From positions 115,134-179,133 of the forward strand of contig NZ_CAKZLP010000024.1 in the NCBI RefSeq assembly GCF_937127095.1: a stretch of 64,000 nt of DNA. Direction: 5' to 3'. The position numbers were made by a program, and so were the translations under genes. This DNA comes from an uncultured Amphritea sp. (lineage in GTDB: Bacteria > Pseudomonadota > Gammaproteobacteria > Pseudomonadales > Balneatricaceae). A model generated the notes under the pieces. That model worked only from the letters and a program-made list of their open reading frames with translations, made no database searches and was not told the origin of the DNA. Position 1 is the stretch's first letter. Every line of letters starts with the position of its first letter. Below are positions 27,318 through 36,610 of the stretch, one piece after another.

Positions 27318-28352
27318 TTATCTAATCGATATTCCAAGATCACTAAACAGTTGCTCGAACTTGCTGTTTTCGGTCCCATTGCGATACGAGATCGCTTTAA
27401 TTTCAGGCCTTAACCAACGGGTTAGCAGCAACGTAGAGGAGACATCTCCAATCACGGTAACCTCAGGTTTAAGCAGCGGCAAAATCGCCTCATAACTGAC
27501 CGAAGAAGGCAGCAGAGCAACACTCATCTGCTGCAGCCCCAGCGCATCTTCGCAGCTATTCCGAGGATGATATTTAACCGCAACCGTCCCCTTGAACTCA
27601 GAAATAAGCGCCAGTATCTTCTCTTTATAGCCACTATTTTTTTCAAACAGAGACTCGTGAGGCAACGTTATTAATACATCAAGCTCGCGGACCTGCGCTT
27701 CAGTCACGCCATTTACCTTAAGCATCATCTGCGACAGCTGCTTAAGCGAATCTGATTGAAAGCTGGCCGCGGAAAGACAGTGTATAACTTTGGATTTCAG
27801 GCGCGAATCGATCAGCTCAGGAAACGCCACATGCACCTCTTTAATCCAGGCGGACGCCCCAACGGTCAACGGGTTTTTCCACCATACGCCGTAAAACAAT
27901 TTTTTCAGCAGGTTGTCTACCACCACATCACCAATACCACTGGAAGCCTTCCTCCCAACATAGGTGAAAGTGCCCTCATCCATATAGTGTCCGATAGTCG
28001 TCTTGCCCTTTAAGCCCGCAATATGCATAGCATATTGAAACTCTATACGACGATCATTGCCGACAAAAATATGCTCCGGCTGAAGTCGCTCAATTAACTC
28101 TTTTATCCCCCGAAAAAGCTGACGTCTCTTTTTCAGTTTGCTGAGGCCCCCTTTCAGGCGACCATAAAACAGCTGTTGCTCAGCAAAGGGGGACAACTCC
28201 CACTGCTGCACCAGTTCAAATATCTGCGGGACACGGCCTTCCGGCTGGTCGATAAAGACTAAAACTGCTTTCTCATTTTTTCGCTCTCCGGCAATCGCCG
28301 TAGCGGTGAACAGATGCAGCAGTGTCGAGACGAAATAAACAGAACAGTGCAT
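27318..28352 (-). CDS. Sialyltransferase-like GT-B glycosyltransferase
   Basis: This is a 344-residue protein with the three short motifs shared by bacterial sialyl- and polysialyltransferases: a D/E-D/E-G element (MDEG, Asp125-Gly127), HP in KYHPR (His262-Pro263) and a Ser pair in GDVSS (Ser305-Ser306). These define a GT-B site using CMP-activated nonulosonic acids. No CMP-sugar synthesis genes are seen nearby, so the donor could be another activated acid. The start ATG lies 2 bases after the waaC stop, so it is co-transcribed with waaC. Overall confidence in a glycosyltransferase is moderate, lower for the donor. Confidence 0.6.
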   Translation of the reverse strand: MHCSVYFVSTLLHLFTATAIAGERKNEKAVLVFIDQPEGRVPQIFELVQQWELSPFAEQQLFYGRLKGGLSKLKKRRQLFRGIKELIERLQPEHIFVGNDRRIEFQYAMHIAGLKGKTTIGHYMDEGTFTYVGRKASSGIGDVVVDNLLKKLFYGVWWKNPLTVGASAWIKEVHVAFPELIDSRLKSKVIHCLSAASFQSDSLKQLSQMMLKVNGVTEAQVRELDVLITLPHESLFEKNSGYKEKILALISEFKGTVAVKYHPRNSCEDALGLQQMSVALLPSSVSYEAILPLLKPEVTVIGDVSSTLLLTRWLRPEIKAISYRNGTENSKFEQLFSDLGISIR

Positions 28353-28354
28353 GT

Positions 28355-29356
28355 TTAATCCTCAGCCGTTAAACACTGGGACGTCAGCGTTTGCCAGACA
28401 ATCTCCGGCGTCAGATTAACAAAAACAGTCGGTGCGACATCGCGACCGCTGTCTATCTGCGTTTTCGCCTCTAAGCAGACCTGACCTTTGCCATAACCAC
28501 CTACAAGGCCCGGATCAGTGGAGCCAAACAGGATAACATTGGGTCGATCCAGCGCTGCAGCCATATGCGATAAGCCCGTATCAACAGACACGCAACCTGC
28601 CGCACCGGCCAGCACCGTCGTCACCTCGGCCAGATTGAGTTTAGGCAACACCTCAACTGCACTATGTCCCTTTGCCAGTCTCTCTGCGCGCGCCTGCTCT
28701 TCAGGGTTGCCCCAGGGAAGCTTAATCTTCCAGCCCGCAGCAATCGCTTTATCGATCAGCTCCAGCCAATACTCTTCCGGCCAGTGTTTATCAAAACGGG
28801 TGGTACTGTGAAGAAAGACCAGGTAATCAGACGCAGAGGTCTGATCAGAAATGAAGTGTTTGCGAATAGCGAAGTCGCCGCGCCCCTGGAGTTCATAACC
28901 CAACGCCTGAGCAAACAACTGACGGGTGCGTTCTACCGCATGCTGATTTTTACTAACGTTGAAACTGCGCTGATAAAAACGGGCAGCCAGGGGCTCACGT
29001 GCAGAGGCTTTATCATAGCCGCAACGGATGCCACGACTATAGCGGGTCACCAGCAGCGCACTTTTCAACAGACCCTGAGCATCAATCACCAGGTCATACT
29101 CAGTCTCAGCCAGCATCGAACGATAGCGTTTCCACTCGCCACCCGTAAAAGTCTTCCATAGATTTTTACGCCAGCGCCGAATCGCCACCGGAATCACTTT
29201 ATCAACGGCAAAGTGCCAGCCTGGAATCTCAGCAAAGGCCTCTTCAACAACCCAGTCAAAACGAATTCCCGGGATAGCATTTACCGCATCGGTAAGCGCC
29301 GGTAGTGTGTGGATAACATCCCCCATGGATGAGGTTTTCACAATCAGAACTTTCAA
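28355..29356 (-). CDS. waaC: ADP-heptose:LPS heptosyltransferase I (WaaC)
   Basis: WaaC adds the first heptose to Kdo2-lipid A. The 333-residue GT9 protein starts KVLIVKTSSMGDVIHTLPAL, which is diagnostic. It continues with FDWVVEEAFAEIPGWH, DLVIDAQGLLKSAL and the C-domain donor site CVSVDTGLSHMAAAL, NVILFGSTDPGLVGGYG. The start codon is TTG, with AGGA 6 bases upstream and no competing ATG. It heads the leftward variable glycan block and uses the ADP-heptose made by GmhA/HldE encoded upstream in the window. Confidence 0.93.
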   Translation of the reverse strand: MKVLIVKTSSMGDVIHTLPALTDAVNAIPGIRFDWVVEEAFAEIPGWHFAVDKVIPVAIRRWRKNLWKTFTGGEWKRYRSMLAETEYDLVIDAQGLLKSALLVTRYSRGIRCGYDKASAREPLAARFYQRSFNVSKNQHAVERTRQLFAQALGYELQGRGDFAIRKHFISDQTSASDYLVFLHSTTRFDKHWPEEYWLELIDKAIAAGWKIKLPWGNPEEQARAERLAKGHSAVEVLPKLNLAEVTTVLAGAAGCVSVDTGLSHMAAALDRPNVILFGSTDPGLVGGYGKGQVCLEAKTQIDSGRDVAPTVFVNLTPEIVWQTLTSQCLTAED

Positions 29357-29636
29357 GGGGATTCCTGTCTGTTTGGGAGGCGGTTAAGTATGGCCGCAGT
29401 ATACCATTTCTCATTCACACTTCACCCACCCGGGAGACCTCTATGTTTTCTCAAAGATTAACCCGTAGATGAATACTCTGCTTTCAGGTTAATTTTCTCA
29501 TCTTTATCCCTTTTTATTATTCTGTAGCCGATTCCCTTTTTATTCATTGCTGATTACAATCATTGGCCTGAAAAAATCTCTGAATCACGCTGCGTGCAAC
29601 AGATCAATCAACTTAATTATCTTTTCGAGGTAACCA

Positions 29637-30632
29637 ATGGCAGCTTTTGGAACTGTGTTTATGCCGGAAATGGCAATCTCCTGGTTTGACGGCAGCAGCT
29701 GGAGCGCAGCTGAAGTCGTCAGCAGCGAGAGCCTGCAGCTGCACCCGGGAGCACATGTATTGCACTATTCCAGCACCTGTTTTGAGGGCCTCAAGGCGTT
29801 CCGTCATCAGGATGGCTCAATCAATATCTTCCGCATGGATCGCAATATCGACCGTTTCACCCAAAGCAGCGAGCTGCTGGCGCTGCCAGCCATAGAAAAA
29901 GCCGCGACGGGCAAAATGATTATTGATATTGTCCGCCGCTTTAAAGATGAAGTACCTGAGCCACCGGGGTCGATGTATATCCGTCCGACACACATTGGTA
30001 CTGAACCCGCCATTGGTAAAGCAGCAACGCCATCTGTGACGTCTTGCCAGTATATTCTGCTGTCGCCTGTGGGTGATTATTTTGCCGGAGGTGATACCAC
30101 TCTCCGCCTGTTGCTGGAAGAGAACGGTGCCCGTTGTGCAGCCCACATGGGAATGATCAAAAGTGGTGGTAACTACGCCAGTGCCCTGCGCCCGATTATG
30201 AAGGCCAAACAGGAACAGCGTGCCGACCAGGTTCTGTTCTGCCCCGGTGGCGATGTGCAGGAAACCGGTGCAGCCAACTTCCTGCTGATCGATGGCAATG
30301 AAGTTATTACTAAAGCCCTGGATGAAAGCTTTCTGCACGGTGTGACCCGCGACTCAATTCTGACCATCGCCCGAGATCTGGGAATGGATGTTCAGGAACG
30401 CCAGCTCACCATCGATGAATTACTGGAACGCGCAGCAAAACCTGGTTGTGAAGCGGCTCTGTCGGGTACTGCAGCAGTACTGACCCCGGTAGGCACGCTG
30501 ATTCATAACGACAAAGAATACCCGGTAGGTAACGGCGGTATCGGCGCCACCACGTTGAAACTGCGTCAGGCACTGAACGATATTCAATGGGGTAAAGCCG
30601 AAGATAAACACGGCTGGCTGACCCGCATCTGA
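29637..30632 (+). CDS. ilvE: Branched-chain amino-acid aminotransferase
   Basis: IlvE is a class IV PLP transaminase interconverting Leu, Ile, Val and their 2-oxo acids. The 331-residue sequence has FEGLKAFRHQDGSINIFR, then RPTHIGTEPAIG and the cofactor lysine Lys175 in MIKSGGNYASAL. GDVQETGAANFL and the phosphate-binding GVTRDSILTIARD follow. This is the longer, eukaryote-like BCAT subtype. An AGG precedes ATG by about 7 bases. It is transcribed away from waaC across a 280-base gap and is followed by a strong terminator. Confidence 0.93.
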   Translation: MAAFGTVFMPEMAISWFDGSSWSAAEVVSSESLQLHPGAHVLHYSSTCFEGLKAFRHQDGSINIFRMDRNIDRFTQSSELLALPAIEKAATGKMIIDIVRRFKDEVPEPPGSMYIRPTHIGTEPAIGKAATPSVTSCQYILLSPVGDYFAGGDTTLRLLLEENGARCAAHMGMIKSGGNYASALRPIMKAKQEQRADQVLFCPGGDVQETGAANFLLIDGNEVITKALDESFLHGVTRDSILTIARDLGMDVQERQLTIDELLERAAKPGCEAALSGTAAVLTPVGTLIHNDKEYPVGNGGIGATTLKLRQALNDIQWGKAEDKHGWLTRI

Positions 30633-30647
30633 CGCTTGCCTTTGTAT

Positions 30648-30677
30648 AAAAAAAAGCGCTTATGCGCTTTTTTTTTT
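30648..30677 (+). terminator. Rho-independent terminator of ilvE
   Basis: A perfect stem (A-run then AGCGC, loop TTAT, GCGCT then T-run) closes ilvE 16 bases after its stop codon. The A/T tracts make it functional on both strands, but no gene enters from the right here. Confidence 0.88.
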
Positions 30678-30751
30678 GCTCCGGGAATAAATAGTTTACA
30701 CTAAGCCGATGATATGGATTTCATAACCTGATCACGGATACTACGACTCCG

Positions 30752-32509
30752 ATGCAAAGAAGCTATTTTCCTTTTATTACCGCAGGCTGGCTGATACTGA
30801 CCCTGAGCATGGCAGGTTTGAGTCTGTATGCCGATTACAGCCGACTGAAGAAAAGCCTCAGTAACGATGCCCATTTTGTTTACTCATCGGTGTATGAAAA
30901 AGCCTACATTAATGAGGTTTTACTACAGAGTTTTACGGTGCTGGTATCATCAACACCAAACGATCAGGAATCAATACGCAGCTTTGCTAACGAGATGCGT
31001 AAGCGTTACCCGCATATTGAAAGACTGCAGATACAGCAGCAAAAGAAACCCCTGAGTCCCAGTTATGGTATCGCTGAAAATTACAACGTTGACCCGACCA
31101 AAGACGACTTTAAGGCGATATTTCCCGTTACCTTTATTGAGCCACTTAATCCGGATACACGCTACCTGCTAAACACAGATCTTTTATCTGATCCGGTATT
31201 TACTGAAACTATACGTTTCGCCAGAAAGTATCATCAACCGGTCACATCGCCGCCCTTCCTGCTGGACAACAACAAAACCGGCTACGGTCTGTTTCTGGCG
31301 TTCTTCGAGCGCAATACAGCGCCCTCGCACAACAATCTTTTTATCGCCTCACTCGTAATTAACACTGCGGGCATGCTGCCCAATACAAGCTTCCTGTCTG
31401 AACATGCCAGCATCAGTCTGATGGATGAGAAGGGTGAAATTCTTGATCAACACCAATCAGACGCGAGAATCAAGCTTCCCGGATGGCTACCTCAACTGGA
31501 GGAGACTCGCACCGTTAACCGTTTTGGCCAGTCATTTACGATAAAAATCGTGCACAACTTCGGACCGAAGAATATCAACCTGGGGATGCTGCTGATACTG
31601 CTGTCAGCATCGTTAGCGGTTTATTTCATGCTGATCGCGTATCTGCAACAGAAAGTGCAAGCCGCGGTAGAACAATCATCGATCTATGCCACGCTGAAAA
31701 ATGAACGTCAGCAGCTTGAGACCCGAATACACACCCGCACCCGTGAACTGCGCGACCAACTGATAGAAAACCGCCGCCTGACTCACCAGGTACTGGCGGT
31801 ACAAGAGCGGGAGCGACGCAACCTTTCCCGGGAGCTTCATGATGAACTCGGACAATCACTAACAGCAATCCGAACCGATGCGAAAATTCTTAAACGTATT
31901 CACCCGGAAGAGAGCAGTGTGGTTAACCAGACCGCCGAGTCCATCGATGCGATCGCGCAGAACATCTACGATGTGACGTACGGCATGATGCGAGCGTTAC
32001 GACCTTCTGCGCTGGATGACCTGGGGCTTGTTGATGCGATTCAGGAGTGTATTGTCTCCAACCGTTTTGAAGAACACGGCATCACCCTGCATAGCGACTA
32101 TCGCGGCCCCCTGAACGAGATGTCAGAAGATTACAACATCACCCTGTTTCGCCTGGCACAGGAAGCATTCAGCAATATCATCAAATATGCACAGGCCCAC
32201 AATGTCTGGCTCGACATCCACAGAACCGCACAAGGGCAACGTAAAGAGATCAGCGGCGACCGGCTGGAAATAGTGATCAGCGATGACGGTTGCGGCTTTG
32301 ACATTGAAAAGGACGCTTTCAGAAAAGGCTTTGGTCTGATCGGAATGCGAGAACGGGTAAGAGCGTTGGGCGGTTTTTTTCAGATCAGTAAAAATCATGA
32401 CAAGGGCACCCGCATCATCGCGATTATCCCTATTCCACTTGAGGTTGTAACAGACCTCTCAGTGACAGCCACACCTGATCCAGAAGCGCCGGTTGAGCCT
32501 GTGCATTAG
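30752..32509 (+). CDS. Orphan sensor histidine kinase (NarL/UhpB type)
   Basis: This is a 585-residue inner-membrane kinase with one N-terminal helix (about 9-30), a periplasmic sensing domain of about 240 residues without a recognisable family, and a second helix (about 275-297). A coiled coil and a HisKA_3 box follow, with phospho-acceptor His363 in LSRELHDELGQ. The ATPase domain has LFRLAQEAFSNIIKYAQA, VISDDGCGFD and GFGLIGMRERV. Such kinases pair with LuxR-type response regulators, but none lies next to it. The last 80 coding bases overlap the convergent tesA gene. Confidence 0.85.
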   Translation: MQRSYFPFITAGWLILTLSMAGLSLYADYSRLKKSLSNDAHFVYSSVYEKAYINEVLLQSFTVLVSSTPNDQESIRSFANEMRKRYPHIERLQIQQQKKPLSPSYGIAENYNVDPTKDDFKAIFPVTFIEPLNPDTRYLLNTDLLSDPVFTETIRFARKYHQPVTSPPFLLDNNKTGYGLFLAFFERNTAPSHNNLFIASLVINTAGMLPNTSFLSEHASISLMDEKGEILDQHQSDARIKLPGWLPQLEETRTVNRFGQSFTIKIVHNFGPKNINLGMLLILLSASLAVYFMLIAYLQQKVQAAVEQSSIYATLKNERQQLETRIHTRTRELRDQLIENRRLTHQVLAVQERERRNLSRELHDELGQSLTAIRTDAKILKRIHPEESSVVNQTAESIDAIAQNIYDVTYGMMRALRPSALDDLGLVDAIQECIVSNRFEEHGITLHSDYRGPLNEMSEDYNITLFRLAQEAFSNIIKYAQAHNVWLDIHRTAQGQRKEISGDRLEIVISDDGCGFDIEKDAFRKGFGLIGMRERVRALGGFFQISKNHDKGTRIIAIIPIPLEVVTDLSVTATPDPEAPVEPVH

Positions 32510-33041
32510 GATGTAACCCATCCGCCTGCATCAACTCCGGCTGCAGTACTACCGGAGCCATAAAGAACGGTGCCATCGGCACCTTTTGCTGCTCCGCAAC
32601 CTTAGCAAACAGCTCAGTAAAACCCTCGCTATAGCGGGGGCCATAGTTAGGGGGAATACGCATTTCCATAAGTAGCACCTGAGCCCCGGCCGCCAGCGAC
32701 TGGCTGACCAGCTGGTTGAGATTATTCTCAATCACCGGCAATGGAGCTCCCCGCAAACCGTCATTGGCCCCCAGTTCAAGCAACACCAGCTGCGGTTTAT
32801 ACTGATCCAATACCGCTGGCAGACGCGTAATACCACCATGAGTAGTCTCACCGCTGATACTGGCATTAACCACCTCATATTTGAGGTTGTTTTCATCCAG
32901 ACGTTGTTCAAGCAGTGCAACCCAGCCCTGCTCCTTAGGAATGCCGTAAGCGGCAGAAAGGCTGTCACCCATCACCACAATGGAACCGCCCCATGCTAAG
33001 CTGGTCAACAGTAATAACCCGATACCCAATAGAGATGCCAT
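32430..33041 (-). CDS. tesA: Periplasmic lysophospholipase/thioesterase (TesA, SGNH hydrolase)
   Basis: TesA is a periplasmic SGNH esterase (acyl-CoA thioesterase I, lysophospholipase, arylesterase). The 203-residue precursor has a signal peptide ([17 protein letters not shown]), block I VVMGDSLSAAYGI with Ser27, block III LGANDGLRG and block V DGLHPN with the catalytic Asp-His. GGAG lies 6 bases before the ATG, inside the divergent ybbA gene. The initiator codons of tesA and ybbA overlap in one CATG. Divergent tesA/ybbA-ybbP is a conserved gammaproteobacterial arrangement. Confidence 0.92.
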   Translation of the reverse strand: MASLLGIGLLLLTSLAWGGSIVVMGDSLSAAYGIPKEQGWVALLEQRLDENNLKYEVVNASISGETTHGGITRLPAVLDQYKPQLVLLELGANDGLRGAPLPVIENNLNQLVSQSLAAGAQVLLMEMRIPPNYGPRYSEGFTELFAKVAEQQKVPMAPFFMAPVVLQPELMQADGLHPNAQAQPALLDQVWLSLRGLLQPQVE

Positions 33042-33726
33042 GACGACTCCAGAACCCCTTGCTGTATTGATTGCAACCGCGCTGTCTAAGTCATTTCCAG
33101 ACCAAAGCGGTGGATTAGATATTTTTAATGATATCAGCATCCACGCCAGAGCGGGTGAAAGTATTGCTATCATTGGCCCATCCGGTGCGGGTAAATCAAC
33201 GCTGTTAAGTATTCTCGCAGGTCTGGACGAGCCGAGTAAGGGCACCGTTGAGTTGCTGGGCAAACCCCTTTCAGGACTGGATGAGCAATCCCGTGCCGAA
33301 CTGCGAGCCAGGCATATCAGTTTTGTGTTTCAGTCGTTTCAGTTGTTACCCGAACTCACCGCACTGGATAATGTGCAGTTAGCGCTGGAGATACAGGGGC
33401 ACCCCAACCCTGAAAAACAAGCGAGCTACTGGCTTGACCGTGTCGGCCTGAAGCAGCGTCATCATCACACCCCGGCCCGGCTTTCCGGCGGGGAACAACA
33501 ACGGGTCGCCATCGCGCGGGCTTTTGCTACTGAGCCCAGCCTGCTATTTGCCGATGAACCCACCGGCAATCTGGATGAGAAAACCGGCCGGGAGATCGTA
33601 GACCAGCTGTTTGAACTGAACCAGCAGCTAAACACCACACTAATCCTGATAACCCATGATGCAGAACTGGCCCAACGCTGTCAGCGACGCCTCTACCTGC
33701 ATGACGGAAAGTTGCAGGAGCAATAG
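33040..33726 (+). CDS. ybbA: ABC transporter ATP-binding protein YbbA
   Basis: This is a 228-residue ATPase of the LolD/MacB type. It has Walker [10 protein letters not shown], a Q-loop in [18 protein letters not shown], signature [14 protein letters not shown] and Walker [17 protein letters not shown]. It acts with the YbbP permease encoded one base after its stop. The pair is thought to energise an envelope process, perhaps lipid or lipoprotein handling, together with TesA, but the substrate is not established. The ATG overlaps the tesA ATG on the other strand. Confidence 0.92.
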   Translation: MTTPEPLAVLIATALSKSFPDQSGGLDIFNDISIHARAGESIAIIGPSGAGKSTLLSILAGLDEPSKGTVELLGKPLSGLDEQSRAELRARHISFVFQSFQLLPELTALDNVQLALEIQGHPNPEKQASYWLDRVGLKQRHHHTPARLSGGEQQRVAIARAFATEPSLLFADEPTGNLDEKTGREIVDQLFELNQQLNTTLILITHDAELAQRCQRRLYLHDGKLQEQ

Positions 33727-33727
33727 G

Positions 33728-36190
33728 ATGAAATCAACACAGCTTATACGCCTGGCCCTGAAACAGAGCCGATCCGACCTGTTGACCTTTGAATGGCGAG
33801 CACTACTGCTGGCACTGTTTCTCGCCACCTCCCTTTCGGGCTTTCTGACGCTGCTGGGGAATCAGCTGGAAAAAGGGCTCAGCCGACAAAGTGCAACGAT
33901 GCTGGGGGCCGATCTTAGCCTTAGCGACAGCCAGCCCATTGACGAAGCACTCCACGAAGAGGCCTCCAAGCTTGGCTTGCTGTATACCAATGTCACCCAG
34001 TTTTCTACCATGGTCAGCACCGCTGAGCAGATGTTGCTCAGCTCGGTCAGAGCCGTCGAAGCCCCTTATCCTCTGCGTGGAGAGCTGATTACAGAGCCGC
34101 CGCAGCCGACACAGATTCCGGTAGCAGGAACCGCCTGGGCTGAACAACAACTCTTAGAACGCATGGGGATTGCCGTCGGGGAAACCATCACCCTGGGCTA
34201 TTCGCAGTTTAAAATTACCGCTGCGGTGATCAGCTCCCCTGACCGGGGCACAGGCTTTCGCAGCTTCAGCCCGCAGTTACTGATTAACCGGGAAGATCTG
34301 GCCGCAACACGGGTGATCCAGCCCGGCAGCCGAATCGGTTATCGCACCCTGTTCAGCGGTACAGAGCAGCAGATCAAAGGTTTCCATGCTCAATTGCGGC
34401 AAAGTCTGACACCCCAGCAGCGCCTCTGGTCTGTCTATGCGGATCAGCCGATGGCATCAGGAGCGATGGAAAACGCGTCAGGCTTTTTACGCATGACCTC
34501 CCTATTTGGCATCTTACTCTGCGGCCTGCTGATCACCCTCAGCCTGAGACGCTATAGCAGCGCGCAGTATCGACGCAGTGCGCTGCTGCAATCGCTGGGC
34601 ATGAGACCGCGACAAATACTCCACCTGTATCTACTGAAGCTGCTGTTGGGCTGGACGCTTGCCGCGCTGACCGGCATCATCGCAGGTTTGTTGCTGCTAC
34701 AACTCACCGGATCGTTGCTACAGACGCTCTTACCGGCAGGCTTGCCCGCGCCGGATTACCGTTTAATCGCGACCGGCCCGCTGCTGAGTCTGGCGCTTTT
34801 GTTAGCGATCGGGTTCTCCCCATTACTGCAGATCAGCCGGATTCCGGTGATGGGACTGTTGCGTCGGGATCAGCTTAGCCATCAGGGACTAAGCTGGCCG
34901 GCACGGCTGATTATTCTGGCGCTCACGGGGACGGTGATCGCCCTCTATCTCGGATCGGCCATCAATGCGCTTGCGGCAATCCTGCTGAGTGTCGCCACCA
35001 TACTGCTTGCAGGACTCTGTGCCAGTCTGTTGTTGCCCCCTGCCGGACGTTTGTTAGCCCGGCGCTTTCGCCTGGGACGACTGCTCAGCTATCGCATCCG
35101 CCAACAACGTCAGTGGCACCGGGTTCAACTGGGGATTATGTGCTTACTGCTGACACTGTTAAGCAGCCTGTTACTAAGCCAGACCGAACTGGTGAACCGC
35201 TGGCGGGCACAACTGCCGGTGAATACACCGAATCAGTTTGTTATCAATATTCAGCCGTGGGAACTCGAGCCACTGAATCAGTTCCTCAGTGATTCCGACA
35301 TTGAAACCACACTTTACCCGATGATACGCGGCCGGGTTATGCTGATTAACGGGCAGCCTCCGGAGCGGGTTCTGGATCAGAATCAACTGGAAAACAACGC
35401 ACTGAAACGAGAACTGAACCTTAGTTGGTTAGCCAATGCTCCAAAGCATAATGAGCTGGTTGCAGGGGTCTGGTGGCCGGCTGAAACACAGGAAAACCTG
35501 ATCTCGATTGAACAGGACCTGGCAGAAGATCTGGGCTTAACGCTGGGCGATAAGATAGGTTTTGAAGTGGGCGGTGCAACGTTTGACGCCACTATCAGCA
35601 ACATTCGCAAGGTGGAATGGCGCTCATTCCGCCCCAACTTCTATGTCATTCTGAGCCCCCCCGTTTTGCAGAACTATCCGCAAACCTATATCACCAGTTT
35701 CCGCTTAACCGATAAACAAGCTGGTTTGAGCCGCGAACTACTGAAGCAGTTCCCCTCGTTAACTCTGATCGATGTTAGCCAGTGGATTGATCAGGCCAGT
35801 CAGCTGATTGAACGTCTGATTCAGGCTTCAACACTGATTCTCGGGTTAACCCTGTTTGCCGGATTAGTATTGGTGCAATTATTGGTCTATCAGGAGCTGG
35901 AGCAGCGGCGCCGCGAGAATGCGCTGTTGCAAATATTGGGCAGCACACCGGCACAGACCCGCCAGCTCGACATCCTCGAGTTCGCGCTACTGGGGTTTGC
36001 CAGTGGCATAATGGCCGCGCTGCTGACCGAGATCATCACCGGGCTGGTCAGCTATCGGTTATTGGAGCTGCCGGTAATACTGCACCCCTGGATCTGGCTG
36101 ATGCTGCCACTGACCGGGATGCTGCTGTTCACCCTTGCTGCGCTGATCAGCCACCGACCCAGTGGCTACCGGCAACTACAACAGAGTTGA
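33728..36190 (+). CDS. ybbP: ABC transporter permease YbbP (FtsX-like)
   Basis: This is an 820-residue permease with ten hydrophobic segments. It has an N-terminal helix (LLALFLATSLSGFLTLLG), a periplasmic domain, an FtsX helical bundle (about 270-350), further central helices and a second periplasmic domain (about 500-680). The C-terminal FtsX bundle ends in LPLTGMLLFTLAALISH. The double FtsX architecture matches E. coli YbbP (804 residues). A GGA lies just upstream of the ATG, overlapping the ybbA stop region, which implies coupling. No helix is missing. Confidence 0.9.
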   Translation: MKSTQLIRLALKQSRSDLLTFEWRALLLALFLATSLSGFLTLLGNQLEKGLSRQSATMLGADLSLSDSQPIDEALHEEASKLGLLYTNVTQFSTMVSTAEQMLLSSVRAVEAPYPLRGELITEPPQPTQIPVAGTAWAEQQLLERMGIAVGETITLGYSQFKITAAVISSPDRGTGFRSFSPQLLINREDLAATRVIQPGSRIGYRTLFSGTEQQIKGFHAQLRQSLTPQQRLWSVYADQPMASGAMENASGFLRMTSLFGILLCGLLITLSLRRYSSAQYRRSALLQSLGMRPRQILHLYLLKLLLGWTLAALTGIIAGLLLLQLTGSLLQTLLPAGLPAPDYRLIATGPLLSLALLLAIGFSPLLQISRIPVMGLLRRDQLSHQGLSWPARLIILALTGTVIALYLGSAINALAAILLSVATILLAGLCASLLLPPAGRLLARRFRLGRLLSYRIRQQRQWHRVQLGIMCLLLTLLSSLLLSQTELVNRWRAQLPVNTPNQFVINIQPWELEPLNQFLSDSDIETTLYPMIRGRVMLINGQPPERVLDQNQLENNALKRELNLSWLANAPKHNELVAGVWWPAETQENLISIEQDLAEDLGLTLGDKIGFEVGGATFDATISNIRKVEWRSFRPNFYVILSPPVLQNYPQTYITSFRLTDKQAGLSRELLKQFPSLTLIDVSQWIDQASQLIERLIQASTLILGLTLFAGLVLVQLLVYQELEQRRRENALLQILGSTPAQTRQLDILEFALLGFASGIMAALLTEIITGLVSYRLLELPVILHPWIWLMLPLTGMLLFTLAALISHRPSGYRQLQQS

Positions 36191-36610
36191 TATAAGCACG
36201 ACTATACGCCCCGACTATAAACCCTACTATCAAGTCTGGAGTTCATGAGTGCGGATATAAAGATTCTTCGCGTGTTATGGGAAGAATTGATATCTTCCCG
36301 GTTTAAGTCTGGCTGGTGCGCTCTCCAGCTATGTAAAATCTCTGCAAAGCAATCTATTGTAGGCGGGAAAAGCCCGAGCTACTGACGTTGCAGTGACGCT
36401 GAGAAGTATAAGGAGGTGTTTACCATAGAGAGCACAGAGGACACGGAGAAACGCTATTTATAAGATTTTCTCTGTGGTGAGTCTCTGTTAAGCAGTTGTA
36501 TCGTTCCATTGAATATCAAGTATGCTGGCATCCTTTCCCGATAAAGCGCGCTGAGCCATAAAAAGCCATCCGCACCTTCCAGGCACACTCTCCAGACGCA
36601 CTCTCCTGGC
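36191..36610. other. Gene-free gap with a degenerate palindromic repeat
   Basis: These 420 bases between ybbP and the DUF748 gene, both of which end here, hold no convincing gene. The right half contains a hairpin-forming sequence (see the repeat at 36422-36488). A second imperfect inverted element, GGCGGGAAAAGCCCG, stands near 36362-36377. No clear U-tract terminator is seen for either gene. Confidence 0.6.
36422..36488. repeat. Palindromic intergenic repeat (CACAGAG / TTCTCTGTG type)
   Basis: The left arm is rich in ACAGAG/ACGGAGAAA and the right arm reads TTTTCTCTGTGGTGAGTCTCTGT. CACGGAGAAA pairs with TTTTCTCTGTG with one mismatch around an AT-rich loop. Sequences of this type are scattered intergenic repeats in many proteobacteria. 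Only one copy is in this window, so its status as a repeat rests on prior knowledge, not on copies seen here. Confidence 0.4.
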
